From Ferruginibacter paludis (GTDB lineage Bacteria > Bacteroidota > Bacteroidia > Chitinophagales > Chitinophagaceae): 64,000 nt of DNA. How positions within the stretch are numbered: the first letter of the stretch is position 1; every line of letters starts with the position of its first letter. The notes under the pieces are model-generated. The model worked only from the letters and a program-made list of their open reading frames with translations, searched no databases and was not told where the DNA came from. Position numbers and translations under genes: made by a program. This document shows, piece after piece, positions 52,198 to 63,000 of this stretch. Location: NCBI RefSeq assembly GCF_030409685.1, contig NZ_JAUFQJ010000007.1, forward strand, positions 434,001 to 498,000, in the 5' to 3' direction.

Positions 52198-54187
52198 TGT
52201 GTGGTTTAGTATATTTAAAACGTATGGTAATCAGGGTGCCGTGGTTAATACAGGTAGTCAGTTTGCCATTCAGTTGCTGCACGAGTAAATTTACCAACTC
52301 TGTTCCAAAGCCGGTGCCTTTAGCAATAGTATTTTCAGGCCTGCCAATACCATTATCGCCCAGGCAAAAAATGTATTGATCCAGCACCTCCGTTTTCTTC
52401 AGATCAATGGTTATTTCTCCCGGTTGATTTGCTCCAAAAGCATATTTTAATGAATTGGTCAATAATTCATTTGCTATGAGCCCGACAGGCACTGCCGTAT
52501 CAATATCTAGGTCCATTGGAAGCATATTGCAGGTAATGCGGATACGGTCTGCCGCATTGTAAGCATCCAGGATACTTTCTCCCAGGTTAAGAAAATAGTC
52601 CTTCATTTCTATACCTGCAAGATTGCCTTTTTGATATAGCTTCTGGTGAATGATGCCCATAGACAGTACCCGGTTCTGGCTGGCCTGCATCACCGCCTGC
52701 GCCGATGGATGATCGGTTTGAGCAGCCTGCAATGCCAGTAACCCCGAAACGATTTCCAAATTATTTTTTACCCGGTGATGAATTTCTTTTAACAGCAATT
52801 CGTTTTCTGCATTGCGTTTATCCAGCTGGTTGTTTTTTTGTTCCAGGCTTTCATTGAGCATTTCCAGTTGTGCATTTACCCTTTGTTTATTGTGGTAGGT
52901 GCGGTACAAGCCGGCTAAAATAAGCACCAGCAAACCTGCTGCACCCAGCGTTAACCACTGCAGCCGTCTTTGCTGTAGTATAGACTGCTGCTGGGTTTTG
53001 ATAGTACTTTCTTTTTGCGCAACTTCAAATTCGGTTTGCAGTTGGGCCACCCGCTGGTCGGCTTCAGCAGTAAATACGCTGTCTTTTAATATATCATATT
53101 GCTGAAAGGCGGTATACGCATTTTTATAGTCGCCTGTTGCGGCGTACGCATCACCGAGTTCTTTGTAGGCACGACTTAAAAAGAATTTATCGCCGAAGTA
53201 GTTGCCTGCCACCCGTAAACAAATTTTTAAACTTGCGATTGCTGTATCAGGCTGATGGGTGAGGTTTTGTAAATGTGCCAGGCAAAGCCACGACCGCATC
53301 AGCATGAAATTATTGTCAAGCAAGGTTGAATACCGGATGGCCTGCCTTGCATTGAAGGTTGCTTTGGCATAGTCGGCAGTAAGTGTATACAATTGGTTGA
53401 GGGCGATATAAATATCGGCCAGGTTATTGTAAAACTGGTATTGTTCGCTTTGTGCCAAAGCCAGTCTGAAATATTGCAGCGCATCCGGATAATCTTTTAC
53501 GGATAGGTAATTGTTTCCCAGTACGTACAAGGTAAAACTATAGTCCATGTCTTTGATGCCTCGCTGTTTAAAAAGTGCCACCGAATGAAGTCCATATTCA
53601 ATCCCTTTATCAAACTTGGATTGTTTCCAGAACAAATTACTCAGGTCGCTGTAAGCCATTGCCTGCGCTTTTATATCATGCAACGTGTCGCCTGTGTGCA
53701 GGGCTTCCAGTGCATAATCTGCCGCTTTGCTGAGCTGCCCTTTTCTTTCCATTACATACCCCAGCTGTGTATAGAGTTGTGGTAAATCTTTTTTTGTAAC
53801 GATGGGTATTGCTGAAGTCAGTGCTTTAAAAGCCGAATCCAGTTTTTCCTGTCGCAGTAAGACGGCCCCGAGCGTTACCAGTAAACGTCCTTCCCATATT
53901 TTATTGTGAATGCTTTTTGCAAATACAAGGGTTTTATACGCAAGTGCGCAAGCCCTGTCAAGATTTCGGGTATGCCAGTAATAGGCAAGATCGTTGCCAA
54001 TGGCCAGTTGCACGGTATCAGGCAGGTTTTGTGTAGTAGCTTTTTCCAGCTGGGTTAAATAAGAAGAATCAAATGCATCAGTAGCCACAAAAACGGGGCG
54101 ATAGGGCGGAACCCTTGAAAGGTCCACCAGCTGGGAAGCGCTGGCAAATGACAGTAAAAGCATTGTGCAGGTAAAAAATATTTTCAT
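52181..54187 (-). CDS. TPR-repeat sensor histidine kinase (HisKA_2), copy 2
   Basis: A 668-residue kinase from the ATG at 54187 (a start 21 bases upstream is in frame but spoils the signal peptide). Signal peptide (FTCTMLLLSFASA), TPR repeats (about 90-360; AMAYSDLSNLFWKQSKFDKGIEYGLHSV, ADIYIALNQLYTLTADYAKA), a transmembrane helix (about 412-430, LTLGAAGLLVLILAGLYRTY), a coiled coil (NAQLEMLNESLEQKNNQLDKRN), HisKA_2 with H471 in EIHHRVKNNL, and HATPase_c (NELLTNSLKYAFG, DNGIGR, GTGFGTELV). It is first in the operon kinase-regulator-kinase. Its TPR region has diverged more from copy 1 than the kinase region, so the two likely read different inputs. Confidence 0.92.
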   Translation of the reverse strand: MKIFFTCTMLLLSFASASQLVDLSRVPPYRPVFVATDAFDSSYLTQLEKATTQNLPDTVQLAIGNDLAYYWHTRNLDRACALAYKTLVFAKSIHNKIWEGRLLVTLGAVLLRQEKLDSAFKALTSAIPIVTKKDLPQLYTQLGYVMERKGQLSKAADYALEALHTGDTLHDIKAQAMAYSDLSNLFWKQSKFDKGIEYGLHSVALFKQRGIKDMDYSFTLYVLGNNYLSVKDYPDALQYFRLALAQSEQYQFYNNLADIYIALNQLYTLTADYAKATFNARQAIRYSTLLDNNFMLMRSWLCLAHLQNLTHQPDTAIASLKICLRVAGNYFGDKFFLSRAYKELGDAYAATGDYKNAYTAFQQYDILKDSVFTAEADQRVAQLQTEFEVAQKESTIKTQQQSILQQRRLQWLTLGAAGLLVLILAGLYRTYHNKQRVNAQLEMLNESLEQKNNQLDKRNAENELLLKEIHHRVKNNLEIVSGLLALQAAQTDHPSAQAVMQASQNRVLSMGIIHQKLYQKGNLAGIEMKDYFLNLGESILDAYNAADRIRITCNMLPMDLDIDTAVPVGLIANELLTNSLKYAFGANQPGEITIDLKKTEVLDQYIFCLGDNGIGRPENTIAKGTGFGTELVNLLVQQLNGKLTTCINHGTLITIRFKYTKPHNEHTR

Positions 54188-54357
54188 TTTATATCCAGGT
54201 AATAACACCTCGCCCGTTTTTTTAAAGCACTGATCCCGCTTCTGACAGTATGTATCAGTTTAGTTAACTTAGTAGTCAGGGTGGCTGTTAAAATTATCGA
54301 ATGGGTAAAGGAATATAAAAAGAGGCTTTTGCATTTCGGTTGCTATGCCTGCTTAAA

Positions 54358-55533
54358 TTATTTAACGGCATTTGCTTTAAATACACGGATAAAATTCCCG
54401 CCTAAAATTTTGCGGATGTCTTTTTCGCTGTAGCCTCTTTCCAGCAGGGCTTTCGTTACCAGCGGGTAATCTTCTACACCGTTCAGCTCCAGCGGCGGAG
54501 CTTCAATACCATCAAAGTCGCTGCCCAGGCCTACATGGTCAACACCTATCAGCTTTACAATATAATCCAGGTGGTCTATCAGCACGGAAAGATGCGGGCG
54601 AAAATTCCTGACTTCATCTTTGTAAATTTCGCCCACCATAATGGCTGCGTAATCCGGTTGTATTTTTAAGGCAATTAAAGAATCAACGGATGATTTATGC
54701 TGTGCAACAAAAGCCATGGCCTTTGCTTCATACGTACTGTCAATAAAGCCGGCATAAAAATTTAGGTGAATAACGCCGCCATTTTTTCCAATGGCTTTTA
54801 TCTGTTCATCCTTTAAATTTCTACGGTGTTTGCATAAATTCCAAACACTGCTATGTGATGCTATAATGGGTTTGGTAGTAGTATTGATCACATCCCAGAA
54901 TGTTTGTTCTCCGTTATGACTAATGTCTACCATCATGCCCAGGTCATTCATTCTATTCACTATTTGTTTTCCGAAATCCGTCAGTCCTTTGTGTTTCAGT
55001 GAATCACCTTTTAAGGTTTCGTCTGCGGCTGATGTAGCCCAGTCGGTAGAGTTATTCCAGGTCAATGTCATGTACCTTACACCCCTGTTAAAAAATGTAT
55101 CCAGTTTATTCAAATCATTCTCTATCATGTGCCCGCCTTCCACACCCAGCATGGCCGCCAGCTTTTTTGCCTTGACGGCCTGCTGCAATTGCGCCGGAGT
55201 TTTAACCAGCATCATTTTACCCGGGTTGCGGTTACACCAGGCATACACAGAATCGATTTCCCGGTTGGCAAATGCATAGGGATGTTCCTGCTCAGGCCCG
55301 CAAAAAATAGAGAATATCTGTACGTCAATGCCACCTTCTTTCATCCGGTTTAAATCAGAATGTGTTTTGCCTTTCAGGTTGGTATCAAACTGAACCTTTT
55401 TTTCAATGGTGGAACTGGGGATGTCGTTGTGCGTATCAATCAATATGGCATCATAGTGCAGCTTCTTGTACGACTGCGATTTTGTAGTTAAAAAACAAAG
55501 GGGGCTTAATAACAGAAAGAAAAGATGCTTCAT
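54358..55533 (-). CDS. Exported M19 family membrane dipeptidase
   Basis: A 391-residue di-zinc dipeptidase of the renal-dipeptidase family. I use the ATG at 55533 (signal peptide FFLLLSPLCFLTTKSQS). Metal residues: HxD in LIDTHNDIPSS, the bridging glutamate in LGVEGGHMIEND, histidines in VDISHNGEQTFWDV and IIASHSSVWNLCKHRRNL, and the aspartate in GLGSDFDGIEAPP. The full set is present. Family members hydrolyse dipeptides, including those with a C-terminal D-residue. The end (LGGNFIRVFKAN) is typical. It stands alone and adds to the exported peptidases of the island. Confidence 0.93.
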   Translation of the reverse strand: MKHLFFLLLSPLCFLTTKSQSYKKLHYDAILIDTHNDIPSSTIEKKVQFDTNLKGKTHSDLNRMKEGGIDVQIFSIFCGPEQEHPYAFANREIDSVYAWCNRNPGKMMLVKTPAQLQQAVKAKKLAAMLGVEGGHMIENDLNKLDTFFNRGVRYMTLTWNNSTDWATSAADETLKGDSLKHKGLTDFGKQIVNRMNDLGMMVDISHNGEQTFWDVINTTTKPIIASHSSVWNLCKHRRNLKDEQIKAIGKNGGVIHLNFYAGFIDSTYEAKAMAFVAQHKSSVDSLIALKIQPDYAAIMVGEIYKDEVRNFRPHLSVLIDHLDYIVKLIGVDHVGLGSDFDGIEAPPLELNGVEDYPLVTKALLERGYSEKDIRKILGGNFIRVFKANAVK

Positions 55534-55862
55534 AATAAAATTTGTTTTGGTCATCGGACAACAATTGTGTTTGTACAACTTACTGTTTATTTCTTTTGGC
55601 TTCTAATGGAAGATAAATAAGCGCATGCCTTAAATCAGTAACAATACACGGAAGATAAATAACTATTATCAATTTAAATCCGGCGTTTTAGATAAATAAA
55701 ATTTATACGGCATTTAGAAGAATAGCTCACCCATAACAATATGAAATTTATCCATTAAAAAAGTAAAACAATTATGCATGCTGTTTAATTAAATAAAAAC
55801 AATATAAATTAATATGCTAACTTAACATCACTAACTCCACCTTTTCAATAAATGTATTTACC
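55534..55862. other. AT-rich divergent intergenic region with AGATAAATAA repeats
   Basis: This region separates divergent genes. The decamer AGATAAATAA occurs three times at 55611-55620, 55653-55662 and 55690-55699, in direct orientation; the first two are also preceded by GA. No ORF was recognised. Confidence 0.5.
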
Positions 55863-57989
55863 ATGCAAAATAAGCCTCTGTCAACAATTGACACCCTCCA
55901 GAAAAGTTTTAAGCCCATCGAAGAAATTGAGACCTCAAGACTGATATATGAATTAGAAGTGCACCAGATTGAACTGGAAATGCAGAACGAAGAACTGTTG
56001 CAAACACAAAACCAGGTAAAAGAGGAAGTGGAAAAATTGGCTGCGTATGCACGCAAATATGCAACGCTGTATGATTTTGCACCATCGGGATATTGCACCC
56101 TTTCGCGGGCAGGGGACATAATGGAATTGAATTTAAGTGCGGCGAAAATGCTGGGAAAAGATCGCGGCAGGTTGATCAATAACCGGCTTGCATTGTATGT
56201 ATCGCCTGAAACACAACCCCGGTATCATCTTTTTTTGGAGAGTATTTTTAATGATAAAGCCAAACACACCTGCGAAATTATTTTATCTGTAAATGAACGG
56301 TCACCCATGCATGTTTTGCTTGCGGGCACAGTAGATGAAACAGAAGAAAGATGTTTTATAAATGTCATTGATATTACTGAAAGGAAACAGGCAAAGGAAA
56401 CGCTGTTATTGCAAAATAAAATAAGCGAACAACATACGGCAGAATTGGTGCTTGCCAACAGGGAACTGACACTTAAAAGTAAAGAAAACGAAAAGCTGAC
56501 AGCCGCTTTAAATGCAAGCAACAAAAAATTAATAACGGCAATGCAGCTTTCAGACCAGGCCGTACAGAAATATTTTACCTTATACAACATAGCACCCTGC
56601 GCTTATTTTACCTTGTCAAGGCACAGTAAAATTATAGAGCTTAACCTTCGCGGCGCACAGCTCCTCGGGCGACAAAAACTCACACTAAAGGGTAAGCTTT
56701 TCTCAGCATTTATTACTGTTGAATCCAAGCCCGTATTTGACCATTTTGTAGAAAAAATATTTGAAACAAACCTTAGTCAGACCTGCGAGTTGTCGCTTGC
56801 GATGGACGGGCGGCCACCAATGTTTTTACACCTGGAAGGCAGCCTTACCGACAATGGGGAGCACTGCTTTTTAACAATGCTGGATATCTCGGCCCGTAAA
56901 GAAAAAGAAGACAAAATAAGGCAGCTCTCCCAAGCCGTAGAGCAGAGCCCGGTAAGCATTATAATTACCAACACCAGCGGAAGCATTGAATATGTGAACT
57001 CAAAATTTGCTGAAAACACTGGCTATAATTTTGAAGAAGTAAAAGGCAAAAATATAGCCGTACTCAACTCAGGGCATACAACTGATGAAGAATACGCAGC
57101 TTTGTGGCAGGCACTTAAAGAGGGTTGCGAATGGCACGGCGAGTTTCACAACAAAAAAAAGAACGGCCAGTTTTACTGGGAATCTGCGGCATTCTCCTGC
57201 ATTCAGAATACTGCGGGCGAAACCACGCATTACCTGGCAATTACCGAAGACATTACGTACCGGAAACATTCAGAAGCTAGGCTGGTAAAATATGCAAAGG
57301 AGTTAAAGAATGTGAACTCAGATCTTGAAAATTTTGCTTTTATCGCCAGCCACGATTTGCAGGAGCCATTGCGCATGGTAAACAGTTTTTTAAACCTGGT
57401 TGAAAGAAGGCTGGACAGCCAATTGGATGAAACCACCCGCCAATACATTCGTTTTGTAATTGATGGCGCAGACCGCATGAAAATATTGATACGCGATTTG
57501 TTGCAATATTCACGGATAGGTACGAATAAGGAAGAATTTTCTGCAGTGGATTTAAATGCCGTTTTTGCACATCTGCAGAATGTGCTGCGGGAAACAATTG
57601 ATTTAAACAACGCTGTAATAAAGGTTCAATCATTGCCTGTGATCATAGCAAATGATACATTGGTGCATGAGTTGCTGCTTAACCTGTTAACCAATGCACT
57701 AAAATACCGGGGCTATGATCCGCCGCAAATTGAAGCTGGTTGTGTTGAAGAAACCAGCCGCTATGTGCTGTTTGTAAAAGACAACGGTATCGGCATCAAC
57801 GTCGAATATTTTGATAAAATATTTATCATATTTCAACGCCTGCACGCCAGGAGCAGCTATCCGGGAACAGGTATCGGCCTTGCCATTTGCAGGAGAATCG
57901 CAGAACTGCATAAAGGTAAAATTTGGGTAGAATCTGAAGAAGGGAAAGGAAGTACTTTCTTTGTCTCTTTTCCTAAATCTGCTGAATAA
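55863..57989 (+). CDS. Soluble multi-PAS sensor histidine kinase
   Basis: A 708-residue cytoplasmic kinase without transmembrane segments. A coiled coil (about 25-65, ELEVHQIELEMQNEELLQTQNQ) leads into two tandem, clearly duplicated PAS-like domains (about 68-175, YATLYDFAPSGYCTLSRAGDIMELNLSAAKML, and about 235-345, YFTLYNIAPCAYFTLSRHSKIIELNLRGAQLL), then a canonical PAS/PAC (about 355-475). HisKA has H497 in IASHDLQEPLR, and HATPase_c has LLTNALKYRG, DNGIGI and GTGIGLA. The kinase core resembles that of the multi-PAS kinase near 7 kb. No receiver gene is adjacent, so its regulator is elsewhere. Confidence 0.92.
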   Translation: MQNKPLSTIDTLQKSFKPIEEIETSRLIYELEVHQIELEMQNEELLQTQNQVKEEVEKLAAYARKYATLYDFAPSGYCTLSRAGDIMELNLSAAKMLGKDRGRLINNRLALYVSPETQPRYHLFLESIFNDKAKHTCEIILSVNERSPMHVLLAGTVDETEERCFINVIDITERKQAKETLLLQNKISEQHTAELVLANRELTLKSKENEKLTAALNASNKKLITAMQLSDQAVQKYFTLYNIAPCAYFTLSRHSKIIELNLRGAQLLGRQKLTLKGKLFSAFITVESKPVFDHFVEKIFETNLSQTCELSLAMDGRPPMFLHLEGSLTDNGEHCFLTMLDISARKEKEDKIRQLSQAVEQSPVSIIITNTSGSIEYVNSKFAENTGYNFEEVKGKNIAVLNSGHTTDEEYAALWQALKEGCEWHGEFHNKKKNGQFYWESAAFSCIQNTAGETTHYLAITEDITYRKHSEARLVKYAKELKNVNSDLENFAFIASHDLQEPLRMVNSFLNLVERRLDSQLDETTRQYIRFVIDGADRMKILIRDLLQYSRIGTNKEEFSAVDLNAVFAHLQNVLRETIDLNNAVIKVQSLPVIIANDTLVHELLLNLLTNALKYRGYDPPQIEAGCVEETSRYVLFVKDNGIGINVEYFDKIFIIFQRLHARSSYPGTGIGLAICRRIAELHKGKIWVESEEGKGSTFFVSFPKSAE

Positions 57990-58356
57990 TAACAAATTTC
58001 CCTTCTTCCCGTTTCTTCAATTGTTTTGTTGCAGGCCAAAGTACTGCCCGCTGGTTTTAACCAGCCTGCCGGAATTATCGACTGTACGGCTGTTTTTATT
58101 TTTTTTCAATTTTATTTAAATCTTGCCTCGTAGCCAGCACCCGATTCCGCGTAATATTTGCCTGCAAATAAAAATTGGGGCACAGCGCCCTGAATAGTAG
58201 CATCACTTCAATACAGACTGTACTATCTATCCACTTCACATGATATGAATCATTTTCAGTACTGAAGTAAGTCACCTGTCACTGCTGCACGGCTTATTAC
58301 CTTTCCTTGATTTTTTGACAGTATCATTCTATTTTTTACAGACGAAATAATTATCT
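57990..58356. other. Intergenic region between the PAS kinase and the PFOR operon
   Basis: No gene was seen. A short perfect hairpin GCTGGTT-TT-AACCAGC spans 58050-58065. After it a weak stem (CAGCC at 58062-58066 with GGCTG at 58088-58092) followed by TTTTTATTTTTTTT is a possible terminator for the kinase gene. The right end carries the promoter of the redox operon. Confidence 0.5.
58307..58337 (+). promoter_or_regulatory. Candidate promoter of the GltD-like/nifJ operon
   Basis: TTG (58307-58309) is followed after 20 bases by TATTTTTT (58330-58337), one base short of the Bacteroidota TAnnTTTG element. The predicted leader before the ATG at 58357 is about 12 bases. Confidence 0.4.
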
Positions 58357-60003
58357 ATGTCCAGTACAGATAGCACAAAGCCGGTAGATCTGCTGCAACA
58401 TGCAGAAGGTACCGGGCCCCTCCGTTCCATGCGGCCGGTGTATGTTGATTTTATGCCACCCTGCAACAGCGCCTGCCCTGCGGGTGAAAATATCCAGGGC
58501 TGGTTGTCCCACGCCCAGGCTGGCAACTACTTTGAAGCGTTTCAAACCCTTGTGGAAGAAAATCCCTTTCCAGGGCTGATGGGCCGTGTTTGTGTAAAGC
58601 CGTGTGAAACCGGCTGTAACAGGAACCACATTGATACCACCATTAATATACATGCGGTAGAAAGATTTATCGGCGACGAAGCTATCCGGCAGCAATGGCC
58701 CATCCGTTGTACGGTGGTGCCAACTGGCAAAAGAGTGCTGGTGGTGGGGGCAGGACCCGCAGGCTTATCTGCTGCTTATCATCTTACACGGCTGGGACAT
58801 ACGGTAGAGGTTTTTGACGCCGGTGATCATCCCGGTGGCTTATTATGGACCGGCATCCCGGACTACCGTCTGCCGGATGATATATTAAAAGCAGAAATTG
58901 ATCGAATCGTAAAAATGGGTGTCACCATTCGCTCCAATTACAGGGTAACGGATATTGCCACCGAAAAAGCGGTAGGGAAATTCGACGCCGTTTTTCTTGG
59001 TATCGGTTCCCAGTTAATAAAAAAAGAAAATTTTGAACAGGATGACTCTATCCTAATAACCGATGCATTTGATTTCTTTAATCAGTTTAAAATCAACGCT
59101 GGTCCCTACACCCAAAAAAAAGTGGTAGTGTATGGCGGTGGCAAACTGGCCTTGTACCTTGCCCGCATTATTAAACGGCTGCACTCTGAAGTGGCCGTTT
59201 ATTTTTTTGGAGACAAAAAATTGATGCCGGCTTACGATTACGAAACAGAAGATGCACTGGCGGAAGGTGTGGATGTGCAGTTGCTGAAAAGCATTCGCAG
59301 CATAAAAAATAAAACGATCACGCTGGAGAAAATGAAAGTGGAGAAGGGCAAAGCCATCGGAACCGGTGAGTTTGAAACCGTAACAGCAGATGTGCTGATC
59401 AATGCAAACAAACAGGAAGCAGGCTCCGATTTTTTAAGGGCGTTGGAAGGCATCAGCATCAACGCGGACGGCACAGTGAACATCAATGCAGAACGCATGA
59501 CAGGGCAGGAGGGCATTTTTGCCGGAGGCGATATGTTGCCAGGTGAAAACAGAAGCTCTACCATTGCCATTGGTCATGGCAAGAAAGCGGCCAAATACAT
59601 CAATGCCTATCTGTTACAACAGGCGTTTCTGAAGGGTGAAAAACATCCTACGGCTGGTTACCGCAAATTACACATGTGGTATCAAACCGATGCGCCTCAA
59701 AAAGAACAGGATAAACTGGCGCCTGCAGAAGCCATCAAAACCTTTGAAGAAATTATCGGCGGTTTAAATGAAGCCGAAGCCAGGTTTGAAGCACAACGCT
59801 GCCTCAGCTGCGGTAACTGTTTTGAGTGCGACGGCTGTTTTGGTGCCTGCCCCGAAGATGCCATCATCAAGCTAGGCAAGGGTAACCGTTACAAATTTAA
59901 TTACGATGCCTGCACCGGCTGTGCTGTTTGTTTTGAACAATGTCCATGCCACGCAATAGAAATGATTTCAGAACCCGTTAATGTTACTACCGATGTCAAA
60001 TAA
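58357..60003 (+). CDS. GltD-like FAD/NAD(P) Fe-S oxidoreductase with C-terminal ferredoxin domain
   Basis: A 548-residue flavoprotein of the glutamate synthase small-subunit/PreT type. N-terminal Fe-S ligands: C36, C40, C79, C83, C87 (PPCNSACPAGENIQGW, RVCVKPCETGC). FAD-binding GAGPAG at 131-136 follows, then HPGGLLWTGIPDYRLP and a second dinucleotide domain (VVVYGGGKLALYLARI). The C-terminal region (about 480-540) is an 8-iron ferredoxin: CLSCGNCFECDGCFGACP and CTGCAVCFEQCP. This fusion suits electron exchange between NAD(P)H and ferredoxin. Its end overlaps the start of nifJ by 11 bases, and it is followed by a dihydroorotate dehydrogenase-like gene, so it most likely reoxidises ferredoxin made by pyruvate:ferredoxin oxidoreductase. 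It is not a glutamate synthase subunit, since gltB is absent. Confidence 0.88.
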   Translation: MSSTDSTKPVDLLQHAEGTGPLRSMRPVYVDFMPPCNSACPAGENIQGWLSHAQAGNYFEAFQTLVEENPFPGLMGRVCVKPCETGCNRNHIDTTINIHAVERFIGDEAIRQQWPIRCTVVPTGKRVLVVGAGPAGLSAAYHLTRLGHTVEVFDAGDHPGGLLWTGIPDYRLPDDILKAEIDRIVKMGVTIRSNYRVTDIATEKAVGKFDAVFLGIGSQLIKKENFEQDDSILITDAFDFFNQFKINAGPYTQKKVVVYGGGKLALYLARIIKRLHSEVAVYFFGDKKLMPAYDYETEDALAEGVDVQLLKSIRSIKNKTITLEKMKVEKGKAIGTGEFETVTADVLINANKQEAGSDFLRALEGISINADGTVNINAERMTGQEGIFAGGDMLPGENRSSTIAIGHGKKAAKYINAYLLQQAFLKGEKHPTAGYRKLHMWYQTDAPQKEQDKLAPAEAIKTFEEIIGGLNEAEARFEAQRCLSCGNCFECDGCFGACPEDAIIKLGKGNRYKFNYDACTGCAVCFEQCPCHAIEMISEPVNVTTDVK

Positions 60004-63000
60004 AAATACAATCGCAACAATAGATGGAAATGAAGCCGCTGCTTATGTGGCCTATCGTGTAAATGAAGTCTGTGCCATCTATCCAATTACGCCTTCTTCT
60101 ACCATGGCCGAACTGGCCGATGAATGGGCCGCTAAAGGAATTAAAAATATCTGGGGTTCTGTTCCCGATATTATGGAAATGCAAAGTGAAGCAGGTGCCG
60201 CCGGTACCGTGCATGGTGCTTTGCAAACCGGCTCGCTTACCACTACGTTTACGGCATCACAAGGCTTAATGCTGATGTTGCCGAATATGTATAAAATTGC
60301 AGGCGAATTAACTGCCTGCGTAATTCATGTGGCCGCCCGTTCGCTGGCTGCACAAGGCTTATCCATCTTTGGTGATCACCAGGATGTGATGGCCGCAAGA
60401 ACTACCGGCTTTGCCATGTTGAGTTCTGTAAGTGTACAGGAAGCACATGACTTTGCCCTGATTGCGCAGGTTGCAACACTGAAAGCAAGAATTCCGGTGA
60501 TGCACTTTTTTGATGGCTTCCGTACTTCGCATGAAGTAAACAAACTGGAGTTGTTGACTGATGATCAGATCAGATCGATGATACCGGATGCACTGGTGAT
60601 TGCACACCGCAACCGTGGTTTAAATCCGGAAAATCCTTTCATAAGAGGAACAGCTCAAAACCCGGATATTTATTTCCAGGGAAGAGAAACGGTGAATGAT
60701 TTTTACAATAAAATGCCCGCCATTGTTGAAGAAGTAATGAACGACTTCGAAAAAATGACCGGCAGAAAATATGAACTGTTTCAATATTCAGGTGCGCCTG
60801 ATGCAGAAAGAGTCATTATCATTATGGGCTCTGGTGGCGAGACAGTGGATGAAACTGTCCAGGCATTGAATAAAACCGGCGAAAAAACGGGTGTTATCCA
60901 GGTTCGTTTGTACAGACCATTCTCACTGGAACATTTTATAAAAGCAATTCCTGCTTCAGTAAAATCAATCGCCATTTTAGATCGTACCAAAGAGTCGGGT
61001 GCTTCCGGCGAACCGATGTACCAGGATGTGCTGGCTACTTTGGTTGAAGCATTGCAACAAGGAAAAATAGACAAATTACCAAGACTGGTTGGTGGCCGTT
61101 ATGGTTTATCATCCAAGGAATTTACACCAGCCATGGTGAAAGCGGTATTTGATGAATTGAAAAAAGACAAACCTAAAAATGGTTTTACAGTAGGTATCAA
61201 CGATGATGTAACCTTTACCAGCCTTACTTGTGATCCTTCCTATACGTTGGATGAATCAGAATGGAGACAGGGTTTATTCTTTGGATTGGGTGCTGACGGA
61301 ACCGTAGGTGCCAATAAGAATACCATCAAAATTATCGGTGAAAATACCGACCTGTTTGCACAGGGATATTTTGTATATGATTCAAAAAAATCAGGAGCAA
61401 GAACAGTATCCCATTTACGTTTCGGACCAAAACCAATCCGTGCACCATACCTCATCAGCAAAGCAGATTTCATCGCCTGTCACCAGTTTAACTTTATTGA
61501 AAAAGTGGAGATGCTGGAATTTGCCAAACAGAATGCTACGTTTTTAATCAACAGTCCTTATGATAAGGATGAAGTGTGGGGCAAGATGACCGGGCAGGTG
61601 CAAAAAATGATCATTGACAAAAACATAAAGGTGTACATCATTGATGCCACCAACGTAGCCAGGGAAACCGGCATGGCGGGTCGCATCAATACCATTATGC
61701 AGACCTGTTACTTTGCATTGAGCGGTGTGTTGCCAAGAGAAGATGCCATTAAGCAGATTAAAAAAGCGATTGAAAAATCCTACGCTAAAAAAGGTCAGAA
61801 AGTGATTGACCTGAACTTTAAAGCGGTGGATGCAACGCTGGCTAATTTATATGAAGTTGACTATCCTAAAACTGTTTCAGCAGCCATGCATGAATTGCTG
61901 ATTGTGCCTAAAAAAGCACCGCAGTTTGTGCAGGAAGTAACGGCTGTAATGATGGCCGGACATGGAGATGAATTGTCTGTAAGCCAGATGCCGGTTGATG
62001 GTACTTATCCAAGTGGTACTACCCAATGGGAAAAAAGAAATGTATCTGACCTGGTGCCGGTTTGGGATGCTGAAACCTGCATCCAGTGCGGTAACTGTGC
62101 GTATGTTTGTCCGCACGGAGTTATCCGGGCCAAGTTTTTCCACGAAAATTATTTGGGAAAAGCACCCGAAGGATTTCAATCAGCGCCTATCAATTCAAGA
62201 GGTTTTCCTGAAACAAAATATGCTTTACAGGTTTACCTGGAAGACTGTACCGGTTGTAATTTATGCGTAGAAGTTTGCCCTGCGGTAAACATTACAGACC
62301 GTACAAAAAAAGCCATCAATATGGCAGAAAAAGAACCCATCCTGGAACAGGGCAAAAAGAACATTGAGTACTTTGAAAATATCCCCTGGAATGATCGTTC
62401 CAAGATTGATTTCTCCACAGTACACGGTGCTCAATTTTTAGAACCATTGTTTGAATTCTCCGGTGCCTGTGCCGGTTGCGGTGAAACACCTTACTTGAAA
62501 TTATTATCACAATTATTTGGTGAACGTTTACTCGTTGCTAATGCAACAGGTTGTTCCTCTATTTACGGAGGTAATTTACCAACCACACCATGGACGGTAA
62601 ACAAAGACGGCCGCGGACCAGCCTGGTCAAACTCCCTGTTTGAAGACAATGCAGAATTTGGTTTGGGCATGCGCATCACGGCAGATAAACAACTGGGTGT
62701 TGCCAAACAATATTTACTGGAGCTGAAAGATCAGCTGGGTGCAACGGTGGTAGATGAAATTCTGAACGCCAAACAGGTATTGGAATCAGAACTGGCGGTA
62801 CAGCATTTGAGGGTACAGTTATTAAAAGAGCAGTTGAAAAAAATGACTTCTTCACCAGCACTTCATTTGTTATCTGTAGTTGACCAATTGGTTCGCCGCA
62901 GTGTATGGTTAGTAGGTGGTGACGGATGGGCTTATGATATTGGTTACGGAGGTTTGGATCATGCATTATCAAGCGGAAGAAACATCAATATCCTGGTGCT

